A stretch of 64,000 bases of DNA from Pontibacterium sp049603715 (GCA_049603715.1 JBMYSW010000014.1:23110-87109), one strand, 5' to 3'; shown: positions 17,715-26,004, numbered from the stretch's first letter. Notes: generated by a model not told the origin, from the letters alone. A program made the numbers and translations.

Positions 17715-17740
17715 GGGTGGTGTAAGGGGGTACACCACCC
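17715..17740. other. perfect 10-bp hairpin just after nirD
   Basis: GGGTGGTGTA (17715-17724) pairs perfectly with TACACCACCC (17731-17740) around an AGGGGG loop (CCCCCT on the minus strand). It begins 13 bases after the nirD stop and about 55 bases before the real terminator, with no T-run on either strand. It could protect the 3' end of the message. Confidence 0.6.
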
Positions 17741-17752
17741 TTGGGGGAAAGC

Positions 17753-18094
17753 TTAGGCTTCGATTTCTACATCGTCACCGTTAAAGCGAATGTTCCAAGC
17801 TTTAATGCTTTGGCTTTCGTCTTCTTGGCAGATGCCGGTTTTGAGGCAAAAGTGCTGCTTGTACAGTGGAGAAGCTACGACCAATTCACCTTTTAAGTCG
17901 CCAACAATGCCACGGGCAATAACGTTAGCGCCGCTAAAAGGGTCGTGGTTTGCCACGGCAAAGATCTCTTGATCAACGCCTGGCATGTAAAAAATAGCGA
18001 CTTGTTCTTCGCCAACCAATGCAGCGATACCTGAAAAGGCTACCAAATCCGCCTTGGTGCATACTTTTTGCCAAGCTAGTGTTTCAGTTGTCAT
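17753..18094 (-). CDS. nirD: NirD, small subunit of NADH-dependent assimilatory nitrite reductase
   Basis: The 113-residue protein starts at MTTETLAWQKVC (ATG at 18094, GGAGAG upstream). A longer frame would overlap nirB and is unlikely. NirD is a Rieske-like beta-sandwich subunit that lacks the iron-sulfur ligands and pairs with NirB. Visible are VGEEQVAIFYM, NHDPFSGANVIARGIVGDLKG and a C-terminal SIKAWNIRFNGDDVEIEA, all family features. It is ten bases after nirB in the same operon. The complex reduces nitrite to ammonium in the cytoplasm. Confidence 0.94.
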   Translation of the reverse strand: MTTETLAWQKVCTKADLVAFSGIAALVGEEQVAIFYMPGVDQEIFAVANHDPFSGANVIARGIVGDLKGELVVASPLYKQHFCLKTGICQEDESQSIKAWNIRFNGDDVEIEA

Positions 18095-18104
18095 GGTTCT
18101 CTCC

Positions 18105-20600
18105 TTACGCTGGGCGAATTTGGTCACGTTCGATGATGTTTACGATTTGTGGGTCTGCACTGTCGCTGTTAACGAAGGTGCGGAAGCGCTTGAGTTTCTC
18201 GTCGTCAGAGATAGTCGACTTCCACTCACACTGGTAAGTTTCAACAATGTGTTCCATTTGCGCTTCTAGCTCTTCACAGATACCCAGTGAGTCTTCGATA
18301 ACTACTTTCTTCAAGTAATCTAGGCCGCCTTCTAGGTTATCCATCCAAACAGAGGTGCGTTGCAAGCGATCTGCGGTTTTCACGTAGAACATCAATACAC
18401 GGTCAATGTACTTAACCAAGGTTTCAGTATCTAGGTCGGTTGCAAACAAGTCGGCGTGACGTGGTTTCATACCGCCGTTACCACATACGTAAAGGTTCCA
18501 GCCGTTTTCAGTTGCGATAACACCAATGTCTTTACTTTGGGCTTCAGCACATTCACGCGTACAGCCAGACACTGCAAACTTGATTTTGTGTGGTGAACGC
18601 AAGCCTTTGTAGCGGTTCTCCAGGTTGATGGCTGCACCCACACTGTCCTGAACGCCGTAGCGGCACCAAGTGCTGCCGACACACGACTTAACGGTACGTA
18701 GTGATTTACCGTAAGCGTGGCCGGTTTCGAAGCCCGCTTCGATAAGCTCACCCCAAATGAGTGGCAGTTCGTGTAGTTGAGCACCAAACAAGTCGATACG
18801 TTGGCCACCGGTAATTTTGGTGTACAGGTTGAACTTTTTAGCTACTTCACCCAAAGCAATGAGCTTGTCTGGAGTGATTTCACCACCGGCAACACGAGGA
18901 ACCACCGAGAAGGTACCGTTCTTTTGCATGTTTGCCATAAAGGTATCGTTGGTGTCTTGCAGCATCACGTGATCTTTTTCAGTGATCAGGTCGTTCCAGC
19001 AAGACGCTAGAATAGAACCCACTGCTGGCTTACAGATGTCACAGCCGTGGCCTTTACCGTGCTTTTCAACAAGGTCTTTAAAGGTGCGAATGCCTTCAAC
19101 CTTAACAATGTGGTAAAGCTCTTCACGGGTATGGGCAAAGTGCTCACAGATGTCGGTGTTCACTTCAACACCTAGCTTGAGCAGTTCGTTGTCGACAACG
19201 CTCTTAAGGAGTGCTGCACAACCACCACAACCAGAGGCAGCTTTAGTGGCTGCTTTAACACCGCCTACATCAACCGCACCAGCTTCAATCGCTTGGCAGA
19301 TGTCGCCTTTGGTTACGTTCAAACAAGAACAAATAGTCGCTGTTTCTGGCAGTGCATCTGGGCCAAGGCCAACAGACGCAGAACCGTCTAACTGAGGAAG
19401 AATCAAGCTTTCTGGATGTTCAGGTAGCTCAATTTCGTTCAAAGCGTATTGCAAAAGGGTGTCGTACTGGCTGCAGTCGCCTACCAATACAGCGCCTTTA
19501 AGCAGCTTTTTATCGGCAGAAACAATGATGCGCTGGTACGAACCTTTTTCTTGGTCTTCGTATTTGTAAGTAATGCCACCTGGTGTACGGCCGTGAGCGT
19601 CGCCAATTGAACCTACGTCTACGCCCAATAGCTTAAGCTTGGTGCTCATATCAGCACCTTCAAAGGCTTTATCACCACCGGCTAGGTGAGACACTGCTGC
19701 TTTTGCCATGGTGTAACCTGGTGCAACCAAGCCGTAGATTTTGTTATCCCAAAGGGCACATTCACCAATGGCGTAAATATCTTCATCAGAGGTTAAGCAG
19801 CTGTTGTTGATGATAATACCGCCGCGCTCACCAATTTCGAGGCCACTTAGGCGTGCTAGCTCGTCTTGTGGGCGGATACCGGCAGAGAAAAGGATCAAGT
19901 CAGTGTCCAGGTGGTCGCCGTCTGCAAAGTTCATACGGTGAACTGCGCCTTCACCATCAACGATTTCTTTGGTGTTTTTGCTGGTATGAACGTGTACGCC
20001 TAGGTCTTCGATTTTGTGACGTAGCAACGAGCCGCCGTCTTCGTCTAGCTGAACGGCCATAAGGCGCGGTGCAAACTCAACAACGTGAGTTTCTAGGCCA
20101 AGGTCGCGTAGTGCTTTAGCGGCTTCTAGACCCAGTAGACCACCGCCGACTACAACACCAGTTTTAGACTTTTCAGCGCCTGCTTTGATGTCGTCTAGGT
20201 CGTCGATTGTACGGTAGACAAAGCAGTTGTCGCGATCGTGGCCAGGTACAGGTGGCACGAATGGGAATGAGCCAGTCGCTAGAACAAGCTTGTCGTAGCT
20301 AAGGGTTTTACCGCTTGCTGAACGCACAACTTTTTGTTCACGGTCAATCGCAACGGCTTTTTCGCCGATCAATACTTCTAGGCCCCACTCTTTGTACATA
20401 GCAGGGGTACCCATTGCTAGGTCATCGGCGGTTGAACCGTCGAAGTAGGCACTTAGGTGAACACGGTCGTAAGCCGTACGTTTTTCTTCACAAAATATGG
20501 TTACTTCGTAGTTGTCGGCAACACCCGTCTCTACCAAGTTTTCTAGGTAGTGGTGGCCCACCATGCCGTTACCGATTACGATTAGCTTAGACTTGCTCAT
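18105..20600 (-). CDS. nirB: NirB, large subunit of NADH-dependent nitrite reductase
   Basis: The 831-residue protein reads in order: FAD/NADH disulfide-oxidoreductase fold (VIGNGMVGHHYLE; GVVVGGGLLGLEAAKALR; ATGSFPFVPP), a BFD-like [2Fe-2S] domain (CSCLNVTKGDICQAI then SGCGGCAALLK), a ferredoxin-like half domain, and the siroheme/[4Fe-4S] domain with CVGSTWCRYG and SGCTRECAEAQSK. It carries six-electron reduction of nitrite to ammonium with NADH. The start overlaps the FAD reductase stop by four bases. Length is normal for the family and all cluster ligands are present. Confidence 0.96.
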   Translation of the reverse strand: MSKSKLIVIGNGMVGHHYLENLVETGVADNYEVTIFCEEKRTAYDRVHLSAYFDGSTADDLAMGTPAMYKEWGLEVLIGEKAVAIDREQKVVRSASGKTLSYDKLVLATGSFPFVPPVPGHDRDNCFVYRTIDDLDDIKAGAEKSKTGVVVGGGLLGLEAAKALRDLGLETHVVEFAPRLMAVQLDEDGGSLLRHKIEDLGVHVHTSKNTKEIVDGEGAVHRMNFADGDHLDTDLILFSAGIRPQDELARLSGLEIGERGGIIINNSCLTSDEDIYAIGECALWDNKIYGLVAPGYTMAKAAVSHLAGGDKAFEGADMSTKLKLLGVDVGSIGDAHGRTPGGITYKYEDQEKGSYQRIIVSADKKLLKGAVLVGDCSQYDTLLQYALNEIELPEHPESLILPQLDGSASVGLGPDALPETATICSCLNVTKGDICQAIEAGAVDVGGVKAATKAASGCGGCAALLKSVVDNELLKLGVEVNTDICEHFAHTREELYHIVKVEGIRTFKDLVEKHGKGHGCDICKPAVGSILASCWNDLITEKDHVMLQDTNDTFMANMQKNGTFSVVPRVAGGEITPDKLIALGEVAKKFNLYTKITGGQRIDLFGAQLHELPLIWGELIEAGFETGHAYGKSLRTVKSCVGSTWCRYGVQDSVGAAINLENRYKGLRSPHKIKFAVSGCTRECAEAQSKDIGVIATENGWNLYVCGNGGMKPRHADLFATDLDTETLVKYIDRVLMFYVKTADRLQRTSVWMDNLEGGLDYLKKVVIEDSLGICEELEAQMEHIVETYQCEWKSTISDDEKLKRFRTFVNSDSADPQIVNIIERDQIRPA

Positions 20601-21889
20601 GGGTTAGTCCTCTTGTCATGTTGCTCACTCTCTTGGGGTGCCGATGGGCGAGTGGGGGAGTAGTGTTCTGCTTTTAGCTCCGCAATATCCTTTCCGAAGA
20701 TCAGATAATCGCGCATCGCTGTGATGTCTGTTTTTTCTTGAATAAGATCAAAGTACCAATTGCCGTCAGACACAGCGCCGTAAAGCACCGCGCCAACCAG
20801 TTGGTTGTTTTTGATTAAAAGCTTTTTATAGGTAGAAAGTTTGTGGTCGTAAAACACCACTTCTTCTAGACCTTCGGCGCTCAAAAATTCGCCTGCCGAG
20901 AATAGGTTGATACCCGATACCTTGAGTTTGGTTGCCGTTGGGCGCACAAAGTAATGTTCGGGGTCGCGCTCACACAAGTGATGAGCGAGAGTTTCAGACT
21001 GGTCCCAGATAGGGGCTACCAGACCAAAGGTTTGTTTTTCGAACTGGCAGCACTCGCCCAAAGCAAAGATATTAGGGGCGCTGGTTGTCAGGAACTGGTC
21101 AACAACAATACCGCGCTCGCAGTCCAAGCCTGCGCTGGCCGCTAGCTCGCTATTGGGTACGATACCAATGGCAATGACCGCAAGGTCTGCGTCGAGCTGC
21201 TGGCCGTTGGCTAAGGTCACTTGGGTCAGCGCTTGCTCGCTGTTTCCATGCATTTCGCTAATCTCGGTATCGAGTGCAAGGGCAATGTTACGAGACTCAA
21301 GTTCTTGCGCCAGTAGAGTCGCAGCGTGCTGGTCGAGCTGGCGGTTAAGTAGCCATTCGCCCTTGTGAACCACCGTAACCTTAATGCCTTGTTTGCTCAG
21401 ACCGTAAGCGGCTTCGAGGCCGAGTAGGCCACCACCGACGACAACGGCGTTTTTACCGCCATCGGCTGCTTTTTGGATGTTGGCAACGTCGCCCATGTTA
21501 CGGAAGGTATAGACACCTGAGAGTGGGTTATCACGCAAGTTACCCGGTACTGCAGGCTCTGAGCCTGTCGCAAAAACGAGTTTGTCGTATTGAATACTAA
21601 GGCCAGAAGCTGAGGTGGCGACTTGTGCTTGAGTATCCAGTGCAACGACAGGGTCATTAGCGTGCAGATGAATTTGGTTTTGGCTGTACCACTCTGGGGT
21701 GTTGAGCAGAATGTCTTGTGCGTCCATTTCTTTTGCTAAAACCGGCGAAAGCATAATGCGGTTATAGCTGCCATGGGGCTCTTGGTCGAAGACAAAAACC
21801 TCAAAGCGATTTGGGTCTGTTTTTACGAGGTCGTTAAGAAGGCGGCTTGCCGCCATTCCGTTACCTACTATGACCAGCTTTTCTGTCAT
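20597..21889 (-). CDS. FAD/NAD-dependent oxidoreductase upstream of nirB (NasB/NirB N-domain-like)
   Basis: The 430-residue protein starts at MTEKLVIVGNGMAASRLL (ATG 21889). Fourteen further upstream codons lie inside the leader terminator region, so they are excluded. It has two dinucleotide-binding folds (VGNGMAASRLLNDL; AVVVGGGLLGLEAAYGLS), FATGSEPAVPG and IFALGECCQF. It equals the first half of NirB but lacks the iron-sulfur and siroheme domains. In other nitrate clusters such flavoproteins feed electrons from NADH to the nitrate reductase, so it is a good candidate for the electron donor of NasA (inference). It heads the operon under a sigma-54-like promoter and a leader terminator. Confidence 0.85.
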   Translation of the reverse strand: MTEKLVIVGNGMAASRLLNDLVKTDPNRFEVFVFDQEPHGSYNRIMLSPVLAKEMDAQDILLNTPEWYSQNQIHLHANDPVVALDTQAQVATSASGLSIQYDKLVFATGSEPAVPGNLRDNPLSGVYTFRNMGDVANIQKAADGGKNAVVVGGGLLGLEAAYGLSKQGIKVTVVHKGEWLLNRQLDQHAATLLAQELESRNIALALDTEISEMHGNSEQALTQVTLANGQQLDADLAVIAIGIVPNSELAASAGLDCERGIVVDQFLTTSAPNIFALGECCQFEKQTFGLVAPIWDQSETLAHHLCERDPEHYFVRPTATKLKVSGINLFSAGEFLSAEGLEEVVFYDHKLSTYKKLLIKNNQLVGAVLYGAVSDGNWYFDLIQEKTDITAMRDYLIFGKDIAELKAEHYSPTRPSAPQESEQHDKRTNP

Positions 21890-21904
21890 GACCTTTTGTC
21901 CAAT

Positions 21905-21963
21905 AAAAAAGGCGCTCACCGAGTTTCTCAAGTGTGAACTTGAAAAACCTGATGAACGCCTTT
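21905..21963 (-). promoter_or_regulatory. leader terminator (attenuator) of the FAD reductase-nirBD operon
   Basis: On the minus strand AAAGGCGTTCA pairs with TGAGCGCCTTT (one G-U), enclosing a second ten-pair stem built on TTTTTCAAGT and ACTTGAGAAA, and is followed by TTTTTT ending 15 bases before the start codon. A terminator placed between promoter and first gene of a nitrite operon, in a genome carrying NasT, fits transcription antitermination. A further hairpin (CTAACG with CGTTAG, 21986-22006) lies upstream, but its nine-base loop does not fit the ANTAR hexaloop. Confidence 0.75.
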
Positions 21964-22022
21964 GTTCGAATTCAGAATATTTAAACTAACGGATAACACA
22001 CGTTAGGCTTACCATCTTAGCA

Positions 22023-22038
22023 AGCATAAAGTATGCCA
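22023..22038 (-). promoter_or_regulatory. sigma-54-type promoter of the FAD reductase-nirBD operon
   Basis: The minus strand reads TGGCATACTTTATGCT. The GG and GC dinucleotides are ten bases apart, as sigma-54 requires, and TGGCA plus TGCT match the -24/-12 consensus well. Transcription would begin near 22012, giving a leader of about 120 bases that includes the attenuator. TTTTTTTGGTGCG (22146-22158), a possible NtrC half-site, lies about 115 bases upstream. Confidence 0.65.
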
Positions 22039-22216
22039 GTAAAGGGGTTTTATAAAATCCTTGAATTTATTGGGGGTTTAAGCAAATTACGCCATTTGGG
22101 CAGCTGTCTTTGCCTAAAGTATGAACCTAAATAGGGTGCTGTGCCTTTTTTTGGTGCGATTTGGGTGGTCGCTTCTTAGGGGAAAGGCTTTGATAACGCT
22201 TGAGTATTTTGGGAAA

Positions 22217-22271
22217 CAAAAAAGCCCCTGTAAACGGCTTGCAGTCAAAACCACAAACGGTGAACAGAGGC
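22217..22271 (-). terminator. terminator of the nrtABD operon
   Basis: On the minus strand GCCTCTGT (22264-22271) pairs with ACAGGGGC (22224-22231) and is followed by TTTTTT. It lies about 40 bases after the nrtD stop codon and separates the transporter operon from the nirBD promoter. Confidence 0.75.
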
Positions 22272-22312
22272 CTTGTTAGCATTCAGTAAATGAACACCCA
22301 AGAGTTATCGGT

Positions 22313-23110
22313 TTACTTAACTGACTCAGGTTTACGTTGCTTCTCGTACAAGAAGCTCAGTACCGCTGCGCGGTATTGGTTGTATTGTGGGTCATCTGCC
22401 AATGCCAAGCGGTCACGTGGGCGAGGTAGGTCGATGTCTAGAATCTCACCTACGGTTGCTTCTGGGCCGTTGGTCATCATTACGATGCGGTCAGAAAGCA
22501 ATACAGCCTCGTCCACGTCGTGGGTAATCATGATAACAGTGTTGTTTAGGTCTGCTTGAATCTCCATAAGAGAGTCTTGCAAGTGAGCACGTGTTAGGGC
22601 GTCAAGTGCACCAAACGGCTCGTCCATTAGCAAAACCTTAGGCTCCATTGCAAGGGCGCGGGCGATACCCACACGCTGCTTCATACCACCTGAGATTTCA
22701 TCTGGGCGTTTATCCATAGCGTGTGTCATGTGCACAAGGTTTAGGTTGTGCTCAATCCACTCGCGCATCTCTGCTTTTGATTTTGTGTTTTTAAAGACTT
22801 GCTTTACTGCAAGCTCAACGTTTTCGTACGCCGTTAACCAAGGCAGCAATGAGTGGTTTTGGAAAACCACCGCACGCTCTGGGCCTGGTTCGTTTACTTC
22901 TTTACCGTCAAGCAGAACACCACCTTGGGTTGCTTGGTAAAGGCCGGCAACAATGTTCAATACTGTCGATTTACCACAACCTGAGTGACCGATAAGGGAG
23001 ATGTACTCGCCTTTTGCAATTTTTAGGTTGACGTTATCCAGTGCCTTAAAGGGACCGTTTGGCGTTGGGAATTCGATATCAACGCCTGTTAATTCTAAAT
23101 GTGAGCTCAT
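22313..23110 (-). CDS. nrtD: NrtD, ATPase of the nitrate ABC transporter
   Basis: The 265-residue ATP-binding subunit has Walker A GHSGCGKST (41-49), Q-loop FQNHSLLPW, signature SGGMKQRVGIARAL, Walker B KVLLMDEPFGALD and the H-loop ITHDVDEAV. It belongs to the NrtD/SsuB/TauB group, and the neighbouring nrtA and nrtB set the substrate as nitrate or nitrite. There is no NrtC-type fused binding domain, so the transporter is the three-gene type. AGGAGA precedes the ATG. Confidence 0.94.
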   Translation of the reverse strand: MSSHLELTGVDIEFPTPNGPFKALDNVNLKIAKGEYISLIGHSGCGKSTVLNIVAGLYQATQGGVLLDGKEVNEPGPERAVVFQNHSLLPWLTAYENVELAVKQVFKNTKSKAEMREWIEHNLNLVHMTHAMDKRPDEISGGMKQRVGIARALAMEPKVLLMDEPFGALDALTRAHLQDSLMEIQADLNNTVIMITHDVDEAVLLSDRIVMMTNGPEATVGEILDIDLPRPRDRLALADDPQYNQYRAAVLSFLYEKQRKPESVK

Positions 23111-23160
23111 GTTAGTTCTCCTAAGCCTAATTCGTTAAGCCGATGGTTAGCGTTGATGGA

Positions 23161-24126
23161 TTAGCGAGTTACCGCTGTTTTGTCCCAAGATGCTTTCTTC
23201 TGGATCATCAACATGATGCGATCAAGAATGAAACCAATGAAACCAATCACAAGTACCGCTGCCATAATACGGCCTAGAGAGTTTGAGCTGCCGTTTTGGA
23301 ACTCATCCCATACGAACTTACCAAGACCTGGGTTTTGCGCCAGCATTTCTGCGGCAATCAATACCATCCAAGCAATACCAAGCGATAGACGCAGACCAGT
23401 GAAGACCATTGGGATTGCAGATGGCAGTACAATTTTACGAACGTGTGTTAGCCAAGGAAGGCGAAGTACTTGAGACACGTTTTGTAGATCTTTGCTTACA
23501 GCTGATACACCTACCGCAGTGTTGATCAGTGTTGGCCACAAGCTACATAGAGATACAGTAACCAGTGAAGTGATGAATGACTTAGCAAACATTGGGTCAT
23601 CACTTACGTACACCGCACTCACAACCATGGTAACCAGTGGAAGCCATGCAAGTGGAGAAACCGGTTTAAATAGCTGAATAATCGGGTTAACCGCAGAGTA
23701 AACGGTGTTGTTCAAGCCGATGATGATACCGCCAGGGATAGCAATTAAAGAGGCCACAATAAAGCCGGCGAGTACCGTAACCAAACTAGTAACAATTTGG
23801 TCAAAGAATGTGGGTTTGCCCGTGTAAGGACGAATACGTACCTTAGCATTTGGGTCTTTCGCTAGTTTTTTAGCGTTACGAGCCTCTTGACGCTCGTAGA
23901 AGGCTTCTTCTTTTTCACGTTCACGAACATGTTCCGCATAGAGGTTAACAGACTGTTCGTAGACTGCTTTAGGACCAGGGAAAGTACCAAGCGAAGTAAC
24001 TACGCTCTTGGAACCTACTTCCCACAAAAATAAGAATACAAGGATACCGATTAATGGCACGAGTACCGAGCGTGCCAGAAGGCTGAGTAACTGCGTAGGG
24101 GTATTCTTGCTAAATAAGTCAAACAT
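23161..24126 (-). CDS. nrtB: NrtB, membrane permease of the nitrate ABC transporter
   Basis: From ATG 24126 the product is 321 residues. A longer frame beginning at 24192 would start inside an intercistronic hairpin and is disfavoured. A first membrane helix (LVPLIGILVFLFLW) precedes a 60-residue charged cytoplasmic loop rich in K, E and R (HVREREKEEAFYERQEARNA), then five more helices. The permease EAA-type loop reads VLRLPWLTHVRKIVLPSAIP. It forms the translocation path for nitrate with NrtA delivering substrate and NrtD supplying energy. Confidence 0.92.
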   Translation of the reverse strand: MFDLFSKNTPTQLLSLLARSVLVPLIGILVFLFLWEVGSKSVVTSLGTFPGPKAVYEQSVNLYAEHVREREKEEAFYERQEARNAKKLAKDPNAKVRIRPYTGKPTFFDQIVTSLVTVLAGFIVASLIAIPGGIIIGLNNTVYSAVNPIIQLFKPVSPLAWLPLVTMVVSAVYVSDDPMFAKSFITSLVTVSLCSLWPTLINTAVGVSAVSKDLQNVSQVLRLPWLTHVRKIVLPSAIPMVFTGLRLSLGIAWMVLIAAEMLAQNPGLGKFVWDEFQNGSSNSLGRIMAAVLVIGFIGFILDRIMLMIQKKASWDKTAVTR

Positions 24127-24182
24127 GGATGTCAGCCCTTTGATGAAAAAGTTGCCTGTTGTGTTTCTAACTACATAAGTGG

Positions 24183-24210
24183 CTCTAGCCACCCAAGTGG
24201 GCGACTAGAG
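24183..24210 (-). other. hairpin between nrtA and nrtB
   Basis: CTCTAG (24183-24188) pairs with CTAGAG (24205-24210), with CCCA/TGGG pairing inside. It begins ten bases after the nrtA stop on the minus strand. No T-run follows. Such stems commonly stabilise the upstream message so that the binding protein is made in excess over the permease. Confidence 0.55.
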
Positions 24211-24219
24211 CGGGGTAGA

Positions 24220-25599
24220 TCAGATTTGCTGATCGCCTTTCAAGCCAATGTCGAATTTCTCTAGGTATTCGTTAGGCTTTTTACCGTCGTAAGTGATGCC
24301 GTCGATGAAGTGAGTTTGTGGGTCACGGAAGCCATCTTCGGTAGCGAACTCAGGGAAGTCTGAAGCCTTAACGTGGCCTTCAGCGATCAACTCTTTAGCT
24401 GCTAGCTCGTAGATGTCTGGGCGGTATACTTTCTTAGCGATGTCTTTGTACCAAGTGTCAGACTTCTGCTCAGAAATTTGGCCCCAACGACGCATTTGGG
24501 TTAGGTACCAAATTGCATCAGAGTAGTATGGGTAAGTTGCGTTGTAACGGAAGAATACGTTGAAGTCTGGCACTTCACGCTTGTCGCCTTTTTCGTACTC
24601 GAATGTACCTGTCATTGAGTTAGCGATTACGTCGTAGTCAGCACCTACGTATTCAGAGCGAGACAGAATCTCTACAGCTGCAGGGCGGTTAGCGTTGTTG
24701 TTTTCGTCCAACCATTGTGCTGCACGGATCATTGCTTTAACAACGCGGATGTGAGTGTTCGGGTATTCGTCAGCCCAAGCCTTAGATACACCGAATACTT
24801 TCTCTGGGTTATCTTTCCAGATCTCGTAGTCAGTGATTACAGGTACACCAATGCCTTTGAATACAGCTTGTTGGTTCCAAGGCTCACCTACACAGTAACC
24901 GTAGATAGTGCCGGCTTCCATCGTTGCAGGCATTTGTGGTGGAGGTGTTACAGACAATAGAGCGTCAGCGTTGATTTGACCTGAAGTGTCACCTTTGTGA
25001 GGTGCGTAGAATCCAGGGTGGATGTCGCCAGCTGCTAGCCAGTAACGTAGCTCGTAGTTGTGGGTAGATACAGGGAATACCATACCCATGTTGAATGGCT
25101 TACCTTCAGACTTGTAACGCTCAACAACAGGCTTAAGTGCGTCTGCTTTGATTGGGTGAACTGGCTTGCCGTCTGGACCTTTAGGAACGTATTGCTTCAT
25201 TTCGTCCCAGATGTTGTTAGAAACGGTAATCGCGTTACCGTTCAAGTCCATGCTGAACGCTGTGATGATGTGAGCTTGAGTACCGAAACCGATCGTTGCA
25301 CCAAGTGGCTGACCTGCAAGCATGTGCGCGCCGTCTAGCTGGCCGTCGATTACACGGTCAAGAAGTACTTTCCAGTTTGCTTGTGCTTCAAGTGTTACGT
25401 AAAGGCCTTCGTCTTCGAAGTAACCGTTTTCGTAAGCAACTGCTAGTGGAGCCATGTCAGTTAGCTTGATGAAACCGAATTTAAGATCTTCTTTTTCTGG
25501 CTCGCCAATTTCAGCCATAGCCGGAAGAGCTACAAGGCTAGCAGCTAAAATTGAAGCGCTAATTGCGCGACCAAGCAAGGTTTTGGTTTTAATGCTCAT
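24220..25599 (-). CDS. nrtA: NrtA, periplasmic nitrate-binding protein
   Basis: The 459-residue protein starts at MSIKTKTLLGRAISASIL (ATG 25599, GGAGA upstream), with a Sec signal peptide cleaved after AMA near residue 29. Conserved segments are KFGFIKLTDMAPLAVAYENG, DGAHMLAGQPLG, DLNGNAITVSNNIW, YCVGEPWNQQAV and WYLTQMRRWGQI. These match the NrtA/NasF nitrate-binding fold, and the product is much longer than SsuA-type proteins. The gene is first in nrtABD, behind a sigma-54-like promoter and a leader terminator. A cytoplasmic relative without a signal peptide, NasS, is encoded at 33546-34574. Confidence 0.95.
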   Translation of the reverse strand: MSIKTKTLLGRAISASILAASLVALPAMAEIGEPEKEDLKFGFIKLTDMAPLAVAYENGYFEDEGLYVTLEAQANWKVLLDRVIDGQLDGAHMLAGQPLGATIGFGTQAHIITAFSMDLNGNAITVSNNIWDEMKQYVPKGPDGKPVHPIKADALKPVVERYKSEGKPFNMGMVFPVSTHNYELRYWLAAGDIHPGFYAPHKGDTSGQINADALLSVTPPPQMPATMEAGTIYGYCVGEPWNQQAVFKGIGVPVITDYEIWKDNPEKVFGVSKAWADEYPNTHIRVVKAMIRAAQWLDENNNANRPAAVEILSRSEYVGADYDVIANSMTGTFEYEKGDKREVPDFNVFFRYNATYPYYSDAIWYLTQMRRWGQISEQKSDTWYKDIAKKVYRPDIYELAAKELIAEGHVKASDFPEFATEDGFRDPQTHFIDGITYDGKKPNEYLEKFDIGLKGDQQI

Positions 25600-25620
25600 C
25601 GTCATCTCCATTGATAACCT

Positions 25621-25677
25621 AAAAACAAAAAGGCGCCTGCTCATCCTAGGTATATCTAGACTGAAACAGGCGCCTTT
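25621..25677 (-). promoter_or_regulatory. leader terminator (attenuator) of nrtABD
   Basis: On the minus strand AAAGGCGCCTG (25667-25677) pairs perfectly over 11 bases with CAGGCGCCTTT (25629-25639), followed by a T-rich tail that ends about 20 bases before the nrtA start. Inside it CTAG and CTAG pair around the hexaloop ATATAC. Placed between promoter and nrtA, this terminator must be overridden for expression, as in NasT/NasR-controlled leaders. Confidence 0.85.
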
Positions 25678-25721
25678 GCCTAAAAAGTTTTCGTTGTACG
25701 AAACTTATAAAATTCTATGTG

Positions 25722-25737
25722 ACATCGTCATTGATGT
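25722..25737 (-). promoter_or_regulatory. ANTAR-type hexaloop hairpin at the 5' end of the nrtA leader
   Basis: On the minus strand ACATC-AATGAC-GATGT forms a five-pair stem with a six-base loop having A at position 1 and G at position 4, the pattern bound by ANTAR proteins such as NasR. It would be the first structure in the transcript from the sigma-54-type promoter. A second stem (25685-25706, AAG-TTTCG with CGAAA-CTT) follows, but its loop is five bases, so it does not match the usual tandem partner. Binding by NasT is inference. Confidence 0.55.
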
Positions 25738-25749
25738 TGACTTGGTTAA

Positions 25750-25765
25750 TGCACGGGGTGTGCCA
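25750..25765 (-). promoter_or_regulatory. sigma-54-type promoter of nrtABD
   Basis: The minus strand reads TGGCACACCCCGTGCA: TGGCAC at -24, TGCA at -12, with GG and GC ten bases apart. This is one mismatch from the core consensus. The predicted start is near 25739, leaving a leader of about 140 bases. GGTGC-type sequences at 25865-25884 and TTTTGGTGCG at 26001-26010 lie 100-250 bases upstream, where an NtrC-class activator would bind. Confidence 0.7.
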
Positions 25766-25934
25766 ATAATAAAAAACACTTTAAAAACAATAATTTATAA
25801 GTTTTTTGTGTATTTGTTAGATATTTTATATAGGAATTTCTAGATTTGAGGACTAGTTAGGTGCGCACTTTTTCAAAGCGGTGCATTTTTTTAGGGCGTA
25901 TTTAAATGTGTGTTGATATTAAAGAAAAATTTAT

Positions 25935-26004
25935 TAAAAAAGCCACAGTGAAATAGAAGCACAATAAAGTTTTATCGCGTGTATTTCACTTTGTGGCTTT
26001 TTTT
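25935..26004. terminator. bidirectional terminator between nrtA promoter region and the glucosylglycerate operon
   Basis: AAAAAAGCCACA-GTGAAATA on the left pairs with TATTTCAC and TGTGGCTTTTTT on the right, with an A/T run on both flanks. On the minus strand it lies about 45 bases after the stop of the phosphorylase gene and ends that operon. The segment 25770-25930 is AT-rich and non-coding. Confidence 0.75.

Noticed and set aside
22146..22158. full NtrC site at the nirBD promoter
   Set aside because: Only the right half (GGTGCG) fits; the left half is replaced by a T-run.
25865..25884. NtrC palindrome GCAC...GTGC upstream of nrtA, and a similar one at 30123-30140
   Set aside because: The half-sites are 12 bases apart. 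The NtrC site needs about 7, so only half-site similarity is claimed.
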